Of a DNA stretch of 64,000 nucleotides, positions 28,328 through 39,670 are shown piece by piece. The position numbers and the translations under genes are program-made. Source of the DNA: Neelides folsomi (lineage: Eukaryota; Arthropoda; Collembola; Neelipleona; Neelidae); NCBI GenBank assembly GCA_034687125.1, contig JAQGBZ010000048.1, positions 124,001 to 188,000 of the forward strand, given 5' to 3'. The notes beneath the pieces were generated by a model. That model was not told the origin of the DNA. It worked only from the letters and a program-made list of their open reading frames with translations, and ran no database searches. The number at the start of each line of letters is the position of its first letter. Within the stretch, counting starts at the first letter, position 1.

Positions 28328-29491
28328 TCAAACTGGGGGTAAATTGTTGGTTAAAATCCGATTTGAATGAGTTCTGGCGAATTGTAAAAGATCTTCGTTG
28401 TCCTCACAAGCAAAAGCCATCAAATGTTGACACTGAAAAATACATAAATATAAAACAATAAGCTTAAAATTCTTGCACAGATAATGATAACCTAAAAATT
28501 GTTAATTTAAAATTGACCTATTATAAATATTATATTTAAAGAATGGCTTAAAAGCTTACAGGTTCATCGTGCCATTGAATTCCATCCTCGTATACATTGT
28601 TGTGATAGGCCAAACAGCTTTCTTTAAACTTCCTGTGTCTGGAATCAGGCTGGCGAATACCAAGTCTAACAGACAAAACAGTAATTAAAATAAATCTAAA
28701 ATGTTCTTATTAACATCTCATTAGTATACGGATTCTTAATGTTAGGATTAAAGGTTGAGTTCTCACCCTCCTGATTTGCTCCAATCATTACGATCGCAAT
28801 TCTCAGAAGTTGGTGGCATTTTCTTTCCCGTTCCAGACCAAAACCAACCGTTTTCATTCTGTGGGTGAAATTCCTAAAATGAAAAATCAATTATAAAAAT
28901 CATTGTTGAATCTTATTATATTTACTTTAACGTCCCATATAAATAATAGAGTTATCCCAAGGAGCAAAATAGAGATTTTATAATTTACACTCACCGGTCT
29001 ATTGCATTCATTTCCAAAGTCACAGAGCCGTCCAGAAGTCCAGGCGCTTTGGACGTTGCCTAAAACAAAGATGAATAAATTTAGTCAATTATAATATACA
29101 AGTATGTAATGTAGTTTCATAACCGATACATAACTTTAATTAAAGTTTAATTTATTGGTTAAATTAATTAAATTAATTCATTACCTCTTTCGATGAATGA
29201 TTTGAGCAAATTGATTTGATTGGGAGTTTCCAAACTTATGAGGTCCATACATCTCAATCTGCACCAATTCCTCGCATCAAGCCAATTGAGATGAAGATTC
29301 ACCGTTTCTTGTTCAAGCCATGAGAAGTAATAGCCCGTGATTCCAATCTTGGCTTGAGATCTCCGTTCAGCACAAAAGTCCGCAATTGGAGACTCGAGCT
29401 TCTTCTCAGCTCCCAAAGTAGAAATTGGAAAGAAAATGGAAAGGAGACAGAGGAATTTCATAAGTTTGACTAAAGGAATTTCAAAACTCAT
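28328..29491 (-). CDS. Secreted single-domain C-type lectin (Clect27/Schlaff-like)
   Basis: Five exons (minus): 29,185-29,491; 28,995-29,059; 28,767-28,873; 28,560-28,665; 28,328-28,432, giving 229 aa. The first ATG at 29,491 starts a signal peptide (core FLCLLSIFFPISTLGA); a second ATG at 29,461 would also serve. The rest is one C-type lectin-like domain: WLDARNWCRLRCMDL and SLETP near its start, then SAWTSGRLCDF, NGWFWSGTGKK, a conserved ESCLAY-like Cys (KESCLAY) and closing WHDEPC...FACE. This order matches, from memory, a conserved arthropod family of secreted lectin-like proteins including Drosophila Clect27 and Schlaff, linked to cuticle or extracellular matrix. The canonical Ca/mannose EPN and WND motifs are not evident (WHD instead), so sugar binding is uncertain. 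The gene lies about 300 bp downstream of the sialyltransferase on the same strand. Confidence 0.93.
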
Positions 29492-29789
29492 TTTGGATCT
29501 TTTAAAAGACAATAAAACTTGAATGGGAATGAGTTTAGAAAATGTTCTTAAAGAGGAATTTAGTAATTGTAGAAGGAATAATATTATTATTCAATCAATC
29601 TCTGATTATTGACTGAAAAATGTCTAAAACTAACTTTAGTTAAAAGTTAAAATGGAATAAGAAAATTGAGCCTTATAAAGTTAAAGAGATGGTCAGGTTC
29701 GTAGGAGAGTAAACGAAGGAATGGAAGTTTGAGGTAAATTGAGTATTGGAAATAGTGCTAAAATGAATGACAATTGGGACATTTGATTT

Positions 29790-32639
29790 TTAGCACGAGA
29801 GAGCAGCGACTCCAGGAAGAGACAAAACGCCATCCATGTAAATCTCTTTGTCTGGACTATTTGTAAGTCCAAGGAAGAAAAGCTTTTCAGCAGAAACGGA
29901 ATGCCAACCGCCGTACGTACAAGTTGGATTTGTTTCATTGGAGTAATAACGACACAACTCGCTGTAGAAAATTCAAATGACAATTTTAATCTTTGTAAAT
30001 AAATCATTAACATTTTATATTTTTTGCAAATGTTCCAAGTTGAGAAAATAAAAGCTTAGGTCAACAATAGGTCAGAAACAAATATAATTATTTATTTAGA
30101 TTTCTTACCTTTCTCTCACTGAAGGAATATATTCATACACCCTGACTTGTTCACAATTTTGCATTGCTAAAATGATTCCTGGAATGGAACAAATGAGTTT
30201 TAAATGTTTGTGTATTTTACAAGAAATTAACTTGTTTTACAAACGACTAATTACTAATTATTATTGTGATTAGGAATCATACATAACATCTACTGATTCT
30301 ACTTATGACAAGGTTTGTGTTTGTAATGTTCAAATGGGGAAGATTTGATCTTAATTGTTTAACGAGAACTTCCGGTCGCTTACCCATGAATCCACTTGTT
30401 GGCGGTGTTCCGTGAATCCTAAATGAGAGAGCCAAAAACAATTACACATTTTTATGAATCCTCTTCATACATTACATTATTAATGTACGTTTACGTTATG
30501 CTTAATCATACACTTTATCCTTTTACCAAGAATTTACTAATATTTACATTTAACATTGGTATAATTTGGTTAGTAAAGTTCTGCGAAAATACTGTACATA
30601 TAATTTTGCTTATTTTTAATAATGCATACATAATGTTAGTTAAAGGACAATTAATGCAGACATAACATGACATAAGATGAAGACAGTATAATAAATTACT
30701 TATAGGCATGAAAGGATTTAAAAGTAAATTATGAATATGGTTATTGCTCATTATAATTGTCATTATCCTATTTCATGTCTCGTTTGAAAGAAAAGATGAA
30801 CAGCCTTGACATTTAATATTTAAGTAATTTAGGTGGAAAATGAGAATGGCTCTTACTTTGTGAATGTAAATTGCTGAAGAAGTTCCCAAAGGGTCCAAAT
30901 CACTCTGCAATTGAGCATGTAAAACCGATTTCGTTCATCCCCGCCGCTCGTCAAATTAAAATATTTGTCAAATACGGGGAATTCTGGTCTTGAGATCCAC
31001 TGCAAAATAATTCGTAATTTAACATGTAATGTAACATGTAATAGCATGTAATAGCCAATGTAAGTAAATTATATAGATAATAGAAATCATGTAATTGGTA
31101 TTTGTATTTACTTCATTGAGAGTGTCTGTGTAATTGCATGGATCCCAAATGAGAAATTTCTTCGTTTGATCCCAAAGGGATCTCGAGACATCTCCAGAAC
31201 TCCCTGAATTTTCCCCATAAGGGAATGCAAATTCTGGTTTGGTCACAACTTTGGAATTAACGATTCTCATCGTTGTTTCTCCGCCGACGTCATCTTCGTA
31301 TCCTTCCACAGGGGCGTTGTTGAACCGGAGGATAAAATCACTCGAATCTAATTATCCATTATATCATTATCAGTATATTTAACTTACATACTCCAATACA
31401 ATGCACAACATACTCCCTGACAAAATATTTAAACATACAGTATTTGTATGTATTACATAAAGGGAATTGTGGCGCAGTGTTCCAGTAATTATCATAAAAA
31501 ATATTCCATGCATTATAATGATATTATGTACATCCTTGTTTTGTGCATAATCAGACGTCAATAAACGTAGTTTGGTAATTACAAATTCAAAGCCGCAAAC
31601 TATTTCTGCTATGATTAAAACACTGGAGTATTTGAATGAACTTTAAATAGAATATTTATGCGTAGAGTTGAATTTCTCTCGACTGACGTTATTGGAACTC
31701 TTGGAAATTATTAATATTTAAAATATTCTATTAATTATTCAACCAGATGAAAAAGAAAAGAATTCAAAGGTTCAATTACCAATATCAATTCCATGTTTTG
31801 ATCCAAGAAGAGCGGCCGAGTTTGGAACAACAGCACAAGAGCGATATCTCGGCCCGCCATCCTCACCTTTGACAATTAAAGGTTCAGTAGGAAATGCTTT
31901 GTCCCTCAACAGAACGTTTTCATTCTCGTAGAGGATGTCAAATTTCAGCTTTTGAATTTTGCAAAAAATGGCATCGCGATTTATTCGCCATTTGTACTTT
32001 AATTTCGTGTAGTTGACCCCGTATTGATTTACATGACCTGTAAATTAAATTAATCACTCACAGTATGCATTTCTGCACAATTGATTTTCAATTAACGAAT
32101 TCCGCATAATGTTTAAAGGCATAAAAGAAAAATTTAAGAATGTTGCGAATAAAAATAAAAGAACATTTACCTGTAGATTTCCCTCCACTTATTATGTAAT
32201 GTCGTAGTTTTGAAATGATCTTCATTTTTAATTGCTCCACTTTCCTGGCCACTTTGGGCCCATAGAGCTTTGCTTCGTCGCTCGTCGTTCCTCCCCCCGA
32301 GTTGAGGAGCGTATTGAAAAACATTTGCTCGCCCTCACCAGCAAATGTATAACTCACAGGGCCGTTGGTTTCGGGGATCAACTCGTCATTCCGGAATCGG
32401 ATCGTGGCCCAGGCCATAATGGTAAATATAATTGTTCCAGCAAAAAATAGAATTATGAGGAATATGGGCAACAGTCGCATAATGGGAATTCCTCCCATTT
32501 TTCTTTTGAAATTCGTGAAATTCCCCGGGTTTCGCGAGGACTTTCTCCCTATCGATCCGTTAAACATCCGAGCATCCGACAATCCCCTTGCTCTTCCCTT
32601 CCGACGGACTCCGACCACGTTCACGCCAACTTTACGCAT
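29790..32639 (-). CDS. ST6GAL: Beta-galactoside alpha-2,6-sialyltransferase (ST6Gal family, GT29)
   Basis: Golgi type II enzyme that transfers sialic acid from CMP-sialic acid to galactose-type acceptors on N-glycans. Seven exons (minus): 32,171-32,639; 31,780-32,037; 31,112-31,347; 30,857-30,999; 30,384-30,418; 30,109-30,178; 29,790-29,961, giving 460 aa. An unusually long basic cytosolic tail (about 54 residues) precedes one membrane span at about residues 56-78. Sialylmotif L starts near residue 222 (RSCAVVPNSAALLGSKHG, then DFILRFNNAP, DVG and TTMRIVNS). The small exon at 30,384-30,418 carries the sialylmotif S core (IHGTPPTSGFMG), followed by motif III (RYY...). Motif VS is H424-x4-E429, with its catalytic His. 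The length and motifs fit a functional ST6Gal. Initiation at M48 would give a short conventional tail. Confidence 0.97.
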
Positions 32640-33456
32640 AGACGGAGAACACTCATTTCCTCATTGAGATCAAATATGAACGAATGCAGATGCCGGCTAG
32701 CGAAACACCCACAAATTCTATTTACTTGTATGCACTTACATTGTACTTATATTCTAGGTACTTATAGGTATTCTACTTAAAGTATGTGAATAAATATTTT
32801 TTCATGAAGTATTTGAGCATATTAGCGAAACAAAGAGAAAATCTACAAAATTGATTTATCCGGCAATATTCTTCTACTGTAAATCCTTTTAATAAATGAC
32901 CTAAATATAGTTAGTAAAAAATTAAATTTTCGACTTTTAACTTTTTTATTTATTGTTTGCTTTCCTCGTGTTTCTCCTTATATCTTACTTTAAAAATTAT
33001 CTTGTACGTTTACCTATTTAGTGTAGTTGAATTTAAATGTAAAGATTCAAATATTCTCACATAAATATTTGATAAAATTTGAATCTTTTTCTTTGTATAA
33101 TAGGTAAGTTGAACTTATTACAAACTAAATGCTGCGTTGAATAATAAAATCACGTTTTCGGATTCAGCTCAAAACTAATTAATCACATTAACAATTATGA
33201 CTCATAAGTGAGATTCATCAAGTTGGTTCTAAAGTTGGAAAAAACGCATATAGGGAAAGAATTTTCGAAAAAACGTTTCCCTATGAACGTATGTCAAACT
33301 CAAACTCGCCAACTATTTTAAAATATTTCAAAAGTTTATGTTTCTCTTTCTTGTCAAACTCCACATTTTCACAGATTACTCAAAGACGGAGGGTCGGATC
33401 AAAAATTCCCCCATTACATTCGTTATTGAGGTACGACGGTAATTTTGGTATATTAC

Positions 33457-33482
33457 CACTGCTAATTCCCACTGCTAATTCC
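33457..33482. repeat. Tandem repeat, 13 bp x 2
   Basis: CACTGCTAATTCC occurs twice in direct succession. Confidence 0.7.
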
Positions 33483-36400
33483 AAAGCTAAAAGTCGGCGT
33501 ACATCAGACAAACACCAATATTAGGTTAGGTAGATCAAATAATTTAAATAAAAATTACTTGCTAATATAAAATTAGCTGATATTTCCCTAAACTTCAAGT
33601 ATTTTGAAGCTCTTTTATATTAAAATGCCGTTTATAAAAAATAAAAGCAGTTTAAGTGTAGACTTGATATACAAAATATTTCTGTATGTAAACATAAAAT
33701 AAAAATTAGAATTTTATTACAAATTATGATTGCAGCAATTAAACACCGTAGTTAAATGTCTTACACAACTAATGTAATTTGTTTATTCATATTTGAATAA
33801 CTAATTATTGTTATTATGTAAAAGCAAAAACCATCAAGCTATTTTTACAACGCTTTTGATAATTTTAAGAGCAAACTTTATATTCATTTTACAATTTCGC
33901 GTGAAGTTGACAAGAGAAGTTTTGTGTGAAGTGGAAGCACGACAATTGAATCTTTAAGCTTGAACTTGACCAGGAGCAATATTACATTATATAAATACTT
34001 AACTAACTTTATAATACATTTATGTGATTAAAAACTAACAAACAAACAATGTCATCATAACATTTTATAACAAAAGCATATCCATTTTCATTTTTCTCAG
34101 TCATGCAATCTGCGACTCTAAATTTTATCTAAATTGGGAATGTGGAAGTTAATTAATTCATTGTGTTTCTCTACAGCTTCATGGTCTTATCAGCGACTCA
34201 GATTCTAACCATAAAATACTTCACTTGTAATCTCATTCACATCTCTACATAATCACGATGGCTTTATTTAAGATTGACTCTACTTGGGTTTAAAAATTAA
34301 TGAATTTAATCAAGTATTGTTTATTTTGTATAGAACCTTCTTAGATTTAAAGTTAGTATGGTTTGAATTGTGATGTTAAGAAATGAAGAATAGCACGTTT
34401 CCGCAGAGTTTAATATTTATTTTATTATAATGAAGGCGAGTGATGTGGGTGTGAAAATTGAATGTAAGTGTCGTTGAGGAACTCATCACAACGCACAAGA
34501 GGATAAAGACACATTTAATTATTCCATACTCTGCTTAACTATTACATATATAAAAAGTACCTACCTAGTACAGTATGTATATTCTTATATTCTTATATTA
34601 TCATAGATGTATAAGATTTCCATGTTGTTACTATATTAAAGGGTTAAGGCATAATAAAGAGTTCGTGTGGTGAATTTATATATTTCTCAACCTCACTACT
34701 CAAAATGTTCATGTCTCATCAAAGTTCCCTGGGTTTGTGCTTTCGCATATTCGCCAATTCGCCATCCCAAATCCCCCATGGCAAATTCTCTGGTGGTTTG
34801 GAATCAGCTCATGAGTCAGGATGTGTCTCCTGCTCTGCCCAATTGGCCATTAAACACCTCAAATAGGGATCCGGCTCTGATAGGAACAAAAAACCACTGT
34901 AGGGTTATTTATATTACCAAACGTATTTAGTCGGCTGTTGCAAATTAACAAATTAAGTTCTTCATAAGCTCTTTGCAATTTGTTATTTGTTGTGATTTTG
35001 GCCTAATGTGATTTTTATTTATTCCTATTTTTGTTTTGTAAACATTTTGACGTCTTTTGGATTTAACATCTTTTCGTAATTAATTGATTATTCCATTGCG
35101 AATTTACATTGAGTTTCCCTTCAAGCAACGCTCAGTATTTTCAACATGTTGGTGATATCATCTCCAATTTTTGAAGTCAACACACAAAAAGAGAATGAAT
35201 GAAGTTTTACTCGTGATGTGAAGTTAATTGAAACGAACAATGTGATTTTAAATTAGATTATACGGTAAGAATGGTTTTTTCAAGTACAATTGTTTTTATA
35301 AGCAATTGAGGTTTTTAATTTAATTAATTTTTAATTGTATGTTATGTATGATATTTTAAGTACTTTATTGTCGTTAGTTAATCTATCAACTAAACTAATT
35401 ATGCAAATTGGGAATCGTACAAAAATTAAGCATTTTATTTACTTGATCTCGTCCAATTTTAAAATTAATTTACATATTTAATTCTTACTTAATTCCTTCT
35501 TTGGTAATATTTGATAATGACGATTTATTTTAAAACATTTAATTATTACATAATATTAATAATGGATGGTTTTCCTTATTATGTACGAATTGTGGTATTA
35601 AATCTTTGATAAAGGTTAGTAAGTTCACAAATATTGTACATCGATATTATTCATGAATGGGCATTATAAATCCCGATATTCCACCAAAAGTTTAACTTTA
35701 GTTAAATGAGTTAAATGTCAAGACCCTTTATTTTTGAACGATTAAAGTTAAAATAAAGTACTTTGCATGCGTCAGAGTTAAAACAATTTATGCGAATTCG
35801 TCTGTTTTGAAGAACAAAGAAAATGCATAAAAGTGTGTGTTGGTTTAATCATATTTGGGACATTTAAGATTAATTCTACCCTTGAGCTACTTCCTAACAA
35901 ACTAACAATACTCTCTATTAACCTGACATGAGATTCGAACTTTGCTTTTGTACTCAAATACTCAAGTTCTCTCACATTGTCAAAAAGGAAAAGAGTTATT
36001 CAAATTAATCACTTGTTTCTTATTTCATGACTAATTTGGATTTGTTAAATATTAGGAATTTTCAATAAGATTATGTTTATTATTCTCCATAATAAATAAA
36101 TATGCTTTATTTGGATGAAATGATGAAATTCGATCAAGATCGTTTATTCAGAACTAAATTAATATTCATCGTAGATACCATAAACAATAGAAATCCTCAT
36201 TGTAACACCACAGACACGTTAACGTATTGTGTAATGAAAAACAAAAGTGTATTGAGTCAATTGATTCAAAACATTCAAACAACAATAATAGTGTATATTC
36301 GTATTTTGACTGTGAGAATTATTTTGTCCTTAAAATTACCGTTTTTCCATCCTGTTAATAAACTCCGTTTTGAATTTCAATTTCGAATTTTAATTTCAAT

Positions 36401-36755
36401 TATTAGAAGGTCAAAATTGCAAAGCATCTTTTAGAGGTGAGACCAACTAATGAATATGTGTGGGCACATTGAGCCCATTTTTTATCAAGGATGAAAATAT
36501 CTTTAATCACACTCAACTACAAACTAAACGTAAAGATAATTTCATACATAAAATACATTATATCTAATACCCATACATTCTAAATAATTAAATATAAATA
36601 CATAAAACTACATGTATGATCCTCATACAAATCTAAATATGTACAGATAATATACAAAAACTGTCGACTGTGTAAGTATTAAATGAACATAATAATGATT
36701 TGTTCAACGAATTATCTGATCTCATCTTCCTTATACAGTTGAGGAATAATAAATC

Positions 36756-37276
36756 ATTTTGGTTAGGGAGTCCAAAACCGTACAAAAATAAATAAACCGG
36801 TTTTCGGTTAGTTAAAATCTTCAAACCCGGTTTTAAAAAAATGTAATTATAAAAAACACAATTAAAAAAATTTTTTGATGAATTTTGTGCTAAAGTTATC
36901 TAAATAGGTCTAATGTATTTATTCACATCATTTTAGTGTTTAATTTTGAATCTATGTATGAAATAAACTCAAATTATTTGCTTATTTAAATGATGCACAT
37001 TGGTATAAGTGTATAAGCATAAGAGAATACCAAAAATATATATTAAATATTTGAAAATGCATAAAGACGGATAAATAATATATTTTATGTGACTTTTGTG
37101 AAAAGCTAATTTAGGTATGCAAAATAGGAACGGTTTTGTAAATAAATATCGAAAATTTTAAATAAAATTATCAAAATTTCAACAGTTTTAAAAACCGGTT
37201 AACCGTCCAAAAATTGACGGTTTCGGTTCGGTTTTTTAAAGGACAGTTAACCGGTATTGGACTCCCTAATTTTGGT
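36756..37276. mobile_element. hAT-type non-autonomous transposon (505 bp) with 8-bp target duplication
   Basis: The element runs 36,764-37,268. It is flanked by identical 8-bp direct repeats ATTTTGGT (36,756-36,763 and 37,269-37,276), the target-duplication length of hAT elements. Its ends are inverted repeats: TAGGGAGTCCAAAACCG on the left against the complement of CGGTATTGGACTCCCTA on the right, with one mismatch. The TAGGG start is hAT-like. Inside both ends are clustered AACCGGTT/CGGTTT subterminal motifs in both orientations, as expected for transposase-binding sites. The AT-rich interior has no transposase frame, so mobility would need a transposase from elsewhere. The intact duplication suggests a fairly young insertion. 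Confidence 0.85.
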
Positions 37277-39670
37277 AATCGTTCTCCATACACTTCACCT
37301 TAGGTAAAGTGGACTTGAGAACTTCTTATTAAGAATGTATGGACAATCCTCGTGGGCAGACGAACAGATGAAGGTGAAAGGGAAAAAATGGATGAGACTT
37401 TGACTACATTGCTAATCACGAATTTCCAAAGCTGCATAAAAACATTCTTTTCATATTTTACACTCACGTTAAGGAAGACGTAAGGAAAAAGTATAAAATA
37501 CAATTGAATGAATGGTGGGAATTAAAGGCAAACAAGGACATTGAGAAGAAGCGACAGTTTACAAAAATTTTTGCAAAAAACGCATGAATTCACTAATGAT
37601 TTTAGTTAATCCGGGAGATTTTCTTTTTTATTAACTTTTATTATTTAATATTAATAGTCATTTGTAAATGATACATAATAAATGTATAATATGTTATCCT
37701 ATTTATATAACATAACATTTCATGTAAAATTAAAGAATTACCATATACAAGTACAGTGTATATGGTGTACATTTAAAAGGAATCGATTAAATTGTTGGTA
37801 CGCAATACCTTTATGGATTATCACATAGGGAATTAATAACAGACGTTTGAGGCCTCTTGATAAAAAATTCCCTTTCTGGGAATTTTGGTCGTAATCGTTA
37901 ATTGATAATAATTAAAGTCAACACAATTCTCCTTGTGTAAATATTGGATCTTCACTTTTATGGCTTTGATATTCAAAAGAAAAAGTTGTGTCCGACAATG
38001 ACATTGTACTTCCACATAAATGTCGTGACTTTCATATACCGACAATTCAATTCATACACTTCATATTTTTATATAGCGAACCTTGGTCAAACATTTCATT
38101 AATGTTATTTGCCAAGATTCTCTTTTTTGTTGTAGTAGGTCGGAAAAATGGTAAAGTATAAATGACAATAAATTATGTTGGATAATTATAGCGTCTAACC
38201 ACCATTTAAATATGACATGCAAATATACTAAATATACCAAAACTTGACGAAACATTAAGAATGAGATGTCTGATATTGATTACGCAGAAATTATCTGTAG
38301 GTATAATAATATTATATATAATAAATACGAATACGAATAGTATGTTATTTAACTAAGTACATTAGTTAATTAGAAAAAATTAACACAATACCTCAAAGTC
38401 ATTAAGTTTGTCCATAAAAGTTTACATTCTTCAATCTTAGAGTTGTTTGATTATATAAAAGCAAAAAAATATCTGAATATTTGAAAAACTCGTCATCTCC
38501 ATTTTTAGCAAATGAATACAAAGGACACGCACAGTTCAAACAAGCAATACCTTTACATACCATACTTTGGTATATATTCTGTAGTTATTTACATTTAATT
38601 TATGCTGTCTACATATGTAATATTAATTATTCCTCTTTCACATTACATGATTACCTATGGTACATCCCTACATGTAAAATAAAAATGATATACAAGTATG
38701 TAATGTGAGTTTGAATGAATTGTAAAGAAAGCAAGCGCCACTTTGACCAGTTAAATATTGTGATGAAATGGTTTGTGAATTTTAAAGGTTTACATTTAAA
38801 CCCTTGTGCAATCTTTTAACTCTCTTGTCAGTTTCATGAAACTTCATGAATGTGTCAAAGACTTAATGATTTAATGAATATAAAATTCCTTTCATTCATA
38901 CTGACTTACATTTAGTGAGGGAGTTAGATAAAAAAAGTGTAATAATGATTACTGGGATCATGGAAACAAATGAGTAATTTTGATTATTATTATTTTCCAA
39001 AAATTTGTAATAAAATTCCAGAGTTGTTGGCATGAGTTGAAAGGTCAAAAGTAGTGAGTAACTCCACACTGGTTCATTATTTTTACAATTGCCGAATGAC
39101 GGAGAGCATTATGGGGAGTTGAGGTGGTCGATTCAACGTTGTAACATTCGAAGGTGAAACAAAGGAGTATATTTAATACACTTCAGATAACTTGCCCTGG
39201 TAAAATCATTATCTATTTTTAATATACAAATTACAGTTAACTTTATCCAATGTGATTGAAAAGTCTTCCTATGATATTACAAATACAATCCTTATTACAA
39301 ATACAATTGAATGAATCACAATCATTTTTGTGACGTCCTCAAGTTACTATAATTTGTGATAAAACTATTTGTATTAATTGTGTATGTGATTTTATTAAAA
39401 AATGTATTTTACATAATTTGGAAGGGTTCTGATAAGATAAATGATGAATGATGAATTACGATAATTAATGTGTTTAATTTACTCAACAGTGGTTTCCAGT
39501 CATTTTCTCCGTTAGTTCCTTTTTTATTAAAACGTCAACCTCAACTCTTTTGCCTTCCTCTGGAGACCTTTAAAGCAAATGAAAAGTATTCAAGTTTTTA
39601 ATGGATAGAAGTTAATGAAGAAATGCTCCTACTCCCACTCAACATTTAATTAATCTTTTCTTCCTTTCAA

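Larger units (their letters stand above)
32640..39670. other. Non-coding region between the sialyltransferase and the P4-ATPase
   Basis: About 7 kb with no supported exon. It should contain the promoters of the sialyltransferase (minus) and the P4-ATPase (plus). It contains a hAT-type element at 36,764-37,268 and a 13-bp tandem repeat at 33,457-33,482. An open frame at 36,102-36,434 (110 codons) has AT-driven composition (Ile, Leu, Lys, Asn) and no domain, so it is not called. Confidence 0.6.

Noticed and set aside
35921-35975. Possible tRNA T-loop (TTCGAATC) on the minus strand
   Set aside because: No acceptor stem, D-arm or anticodon arm can be folded around it.
36102-36434. 110-codon open frame on the plus strand
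   Set aside because: Ile/Leu/Asn/Lys content simply follows AT-rich DNA; no domain or conserved motif.
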